This document shows positions 14,790 to 14,885 of a stretch of DNA of 14,885 bases, one piece after another. A model generated the notes under the pieces. The model had not been told where the DNA came from, searched no databases, and saw nothing but the letters and a program-made list of their open reading frames with translations. This stretch comes from an uncultured beta proteobacterium. GTDB taxonomy: Bacteria > Pseudomonadota > Gammaproteobacteria > Burkholderiales > Burkholderiaceae_C. Both the position numbers and the translations under genes were made by a program. Position 1 is the stretch's first letter; each line of letters starts with the position of its first letter. The stretch lies in contig CAIXMC010000124.1 in the NCBI GenBank assembly GCA_903920405.1, positions 1 through 14,885 on the forward strand, written 5' to 3'.

Positions 14790-14885
14790 TGTGAAATCCT
14801 CCTGAAGTTTTTGATCTGTGCGTAACCGTTTAGACCCCTCTGTTTTGAGGCCATGACAGAACAGCGTTCAATAAAAATCAATCAC

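Noticed and set aside
14790..14885. Promoter of the cas operon
   Set aside because: TTGATT and TGTCAT-like boxes can be placed about 17 bases apart, but the match is too weak to annotate; the true promoter may lie outside the window.

Overview
The window looks like part of a betaproteobacterial chromosome, most likely Burkholderiales and close to Comamonadaceae. The gene order phosphoglucomutase/phosphomannomutase, waaC, waaA is typical of that group. I also recognise, from memory, degenerate copies of a short palindromic repeat common in that family inside waaC and waaA. No tRNA, rRNA, integrase or transposase gene is visible.

Layout. (1) Positions 1-4661 are housekeeping: a partial FAD-dependent dehydrogenase on the minus strand, then on the plus strand a tightly packed LPS-core operon (phosphohexomutase, waaC, waaA) joined by 4-nt stop/start overlaps. 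(2) Positions 4678-6963 hold an AT-rich two-gene Type II restriction-modification islet: an unassigned nuclease-like protein and a D12-class N6-adenine methyltransferase. It sits exactly at the 3' end of waaA and is flanked by 49-bp direct repeats (41/49 identical); the right repeat is a diverged second copy of the waaA 3' end, stop codon included. (3) Positions 7013-7320 are gene-free, with REP-like palindromes and a 120-bp inverted-repeat element. (4) Positions 7321-7819 encode the N-terminal part of a HipA-like protein, cut off exactly where a CRISPR array begins. (5) Positions 7820-7999 are a CRISPR array (three identical 37-nt repeats, two spacers) read on the minus strand, with a leader and candidate promoter at 8000-8223. 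(6) Positions 8224-14789 are a Type I-C cas operon on the minus strand, in transcription order cas3, cas5', 'cas7, a HicB-like gene, a Bro-N/DinD-like gene, cas4, cas1 (frameshifted), cas2.

The CRISPR-Cas locus is decaying. Cas3, Cas4 and Cas2 read intact. Cas1 is broken by a 13-bp tandem duplication. A deletion has fused the first half of cas5 out of frame to the last two thirds of cas7 and removed all of cas8c. With no Cas8c, no complete Cas5 (the crRNA-processing nuclease of I-C) and no complete Cas7 backbone, interference and crRNA maturation should not work. The two-spacer array fits a dormant system. Two genes foreign to the I-C plan, an orphan HicB-like antitoxin-type protein and a Bro-N/DinD-like protein, lie between cas7 and cas4 in the same orientation and look co-transcribed.

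The most interesting items are the accessory pair inside the cas operon, the cas5/cas7 fusion deletion, the long target duplication around the restriction-modification islet, and hipA ending exactly at the array.
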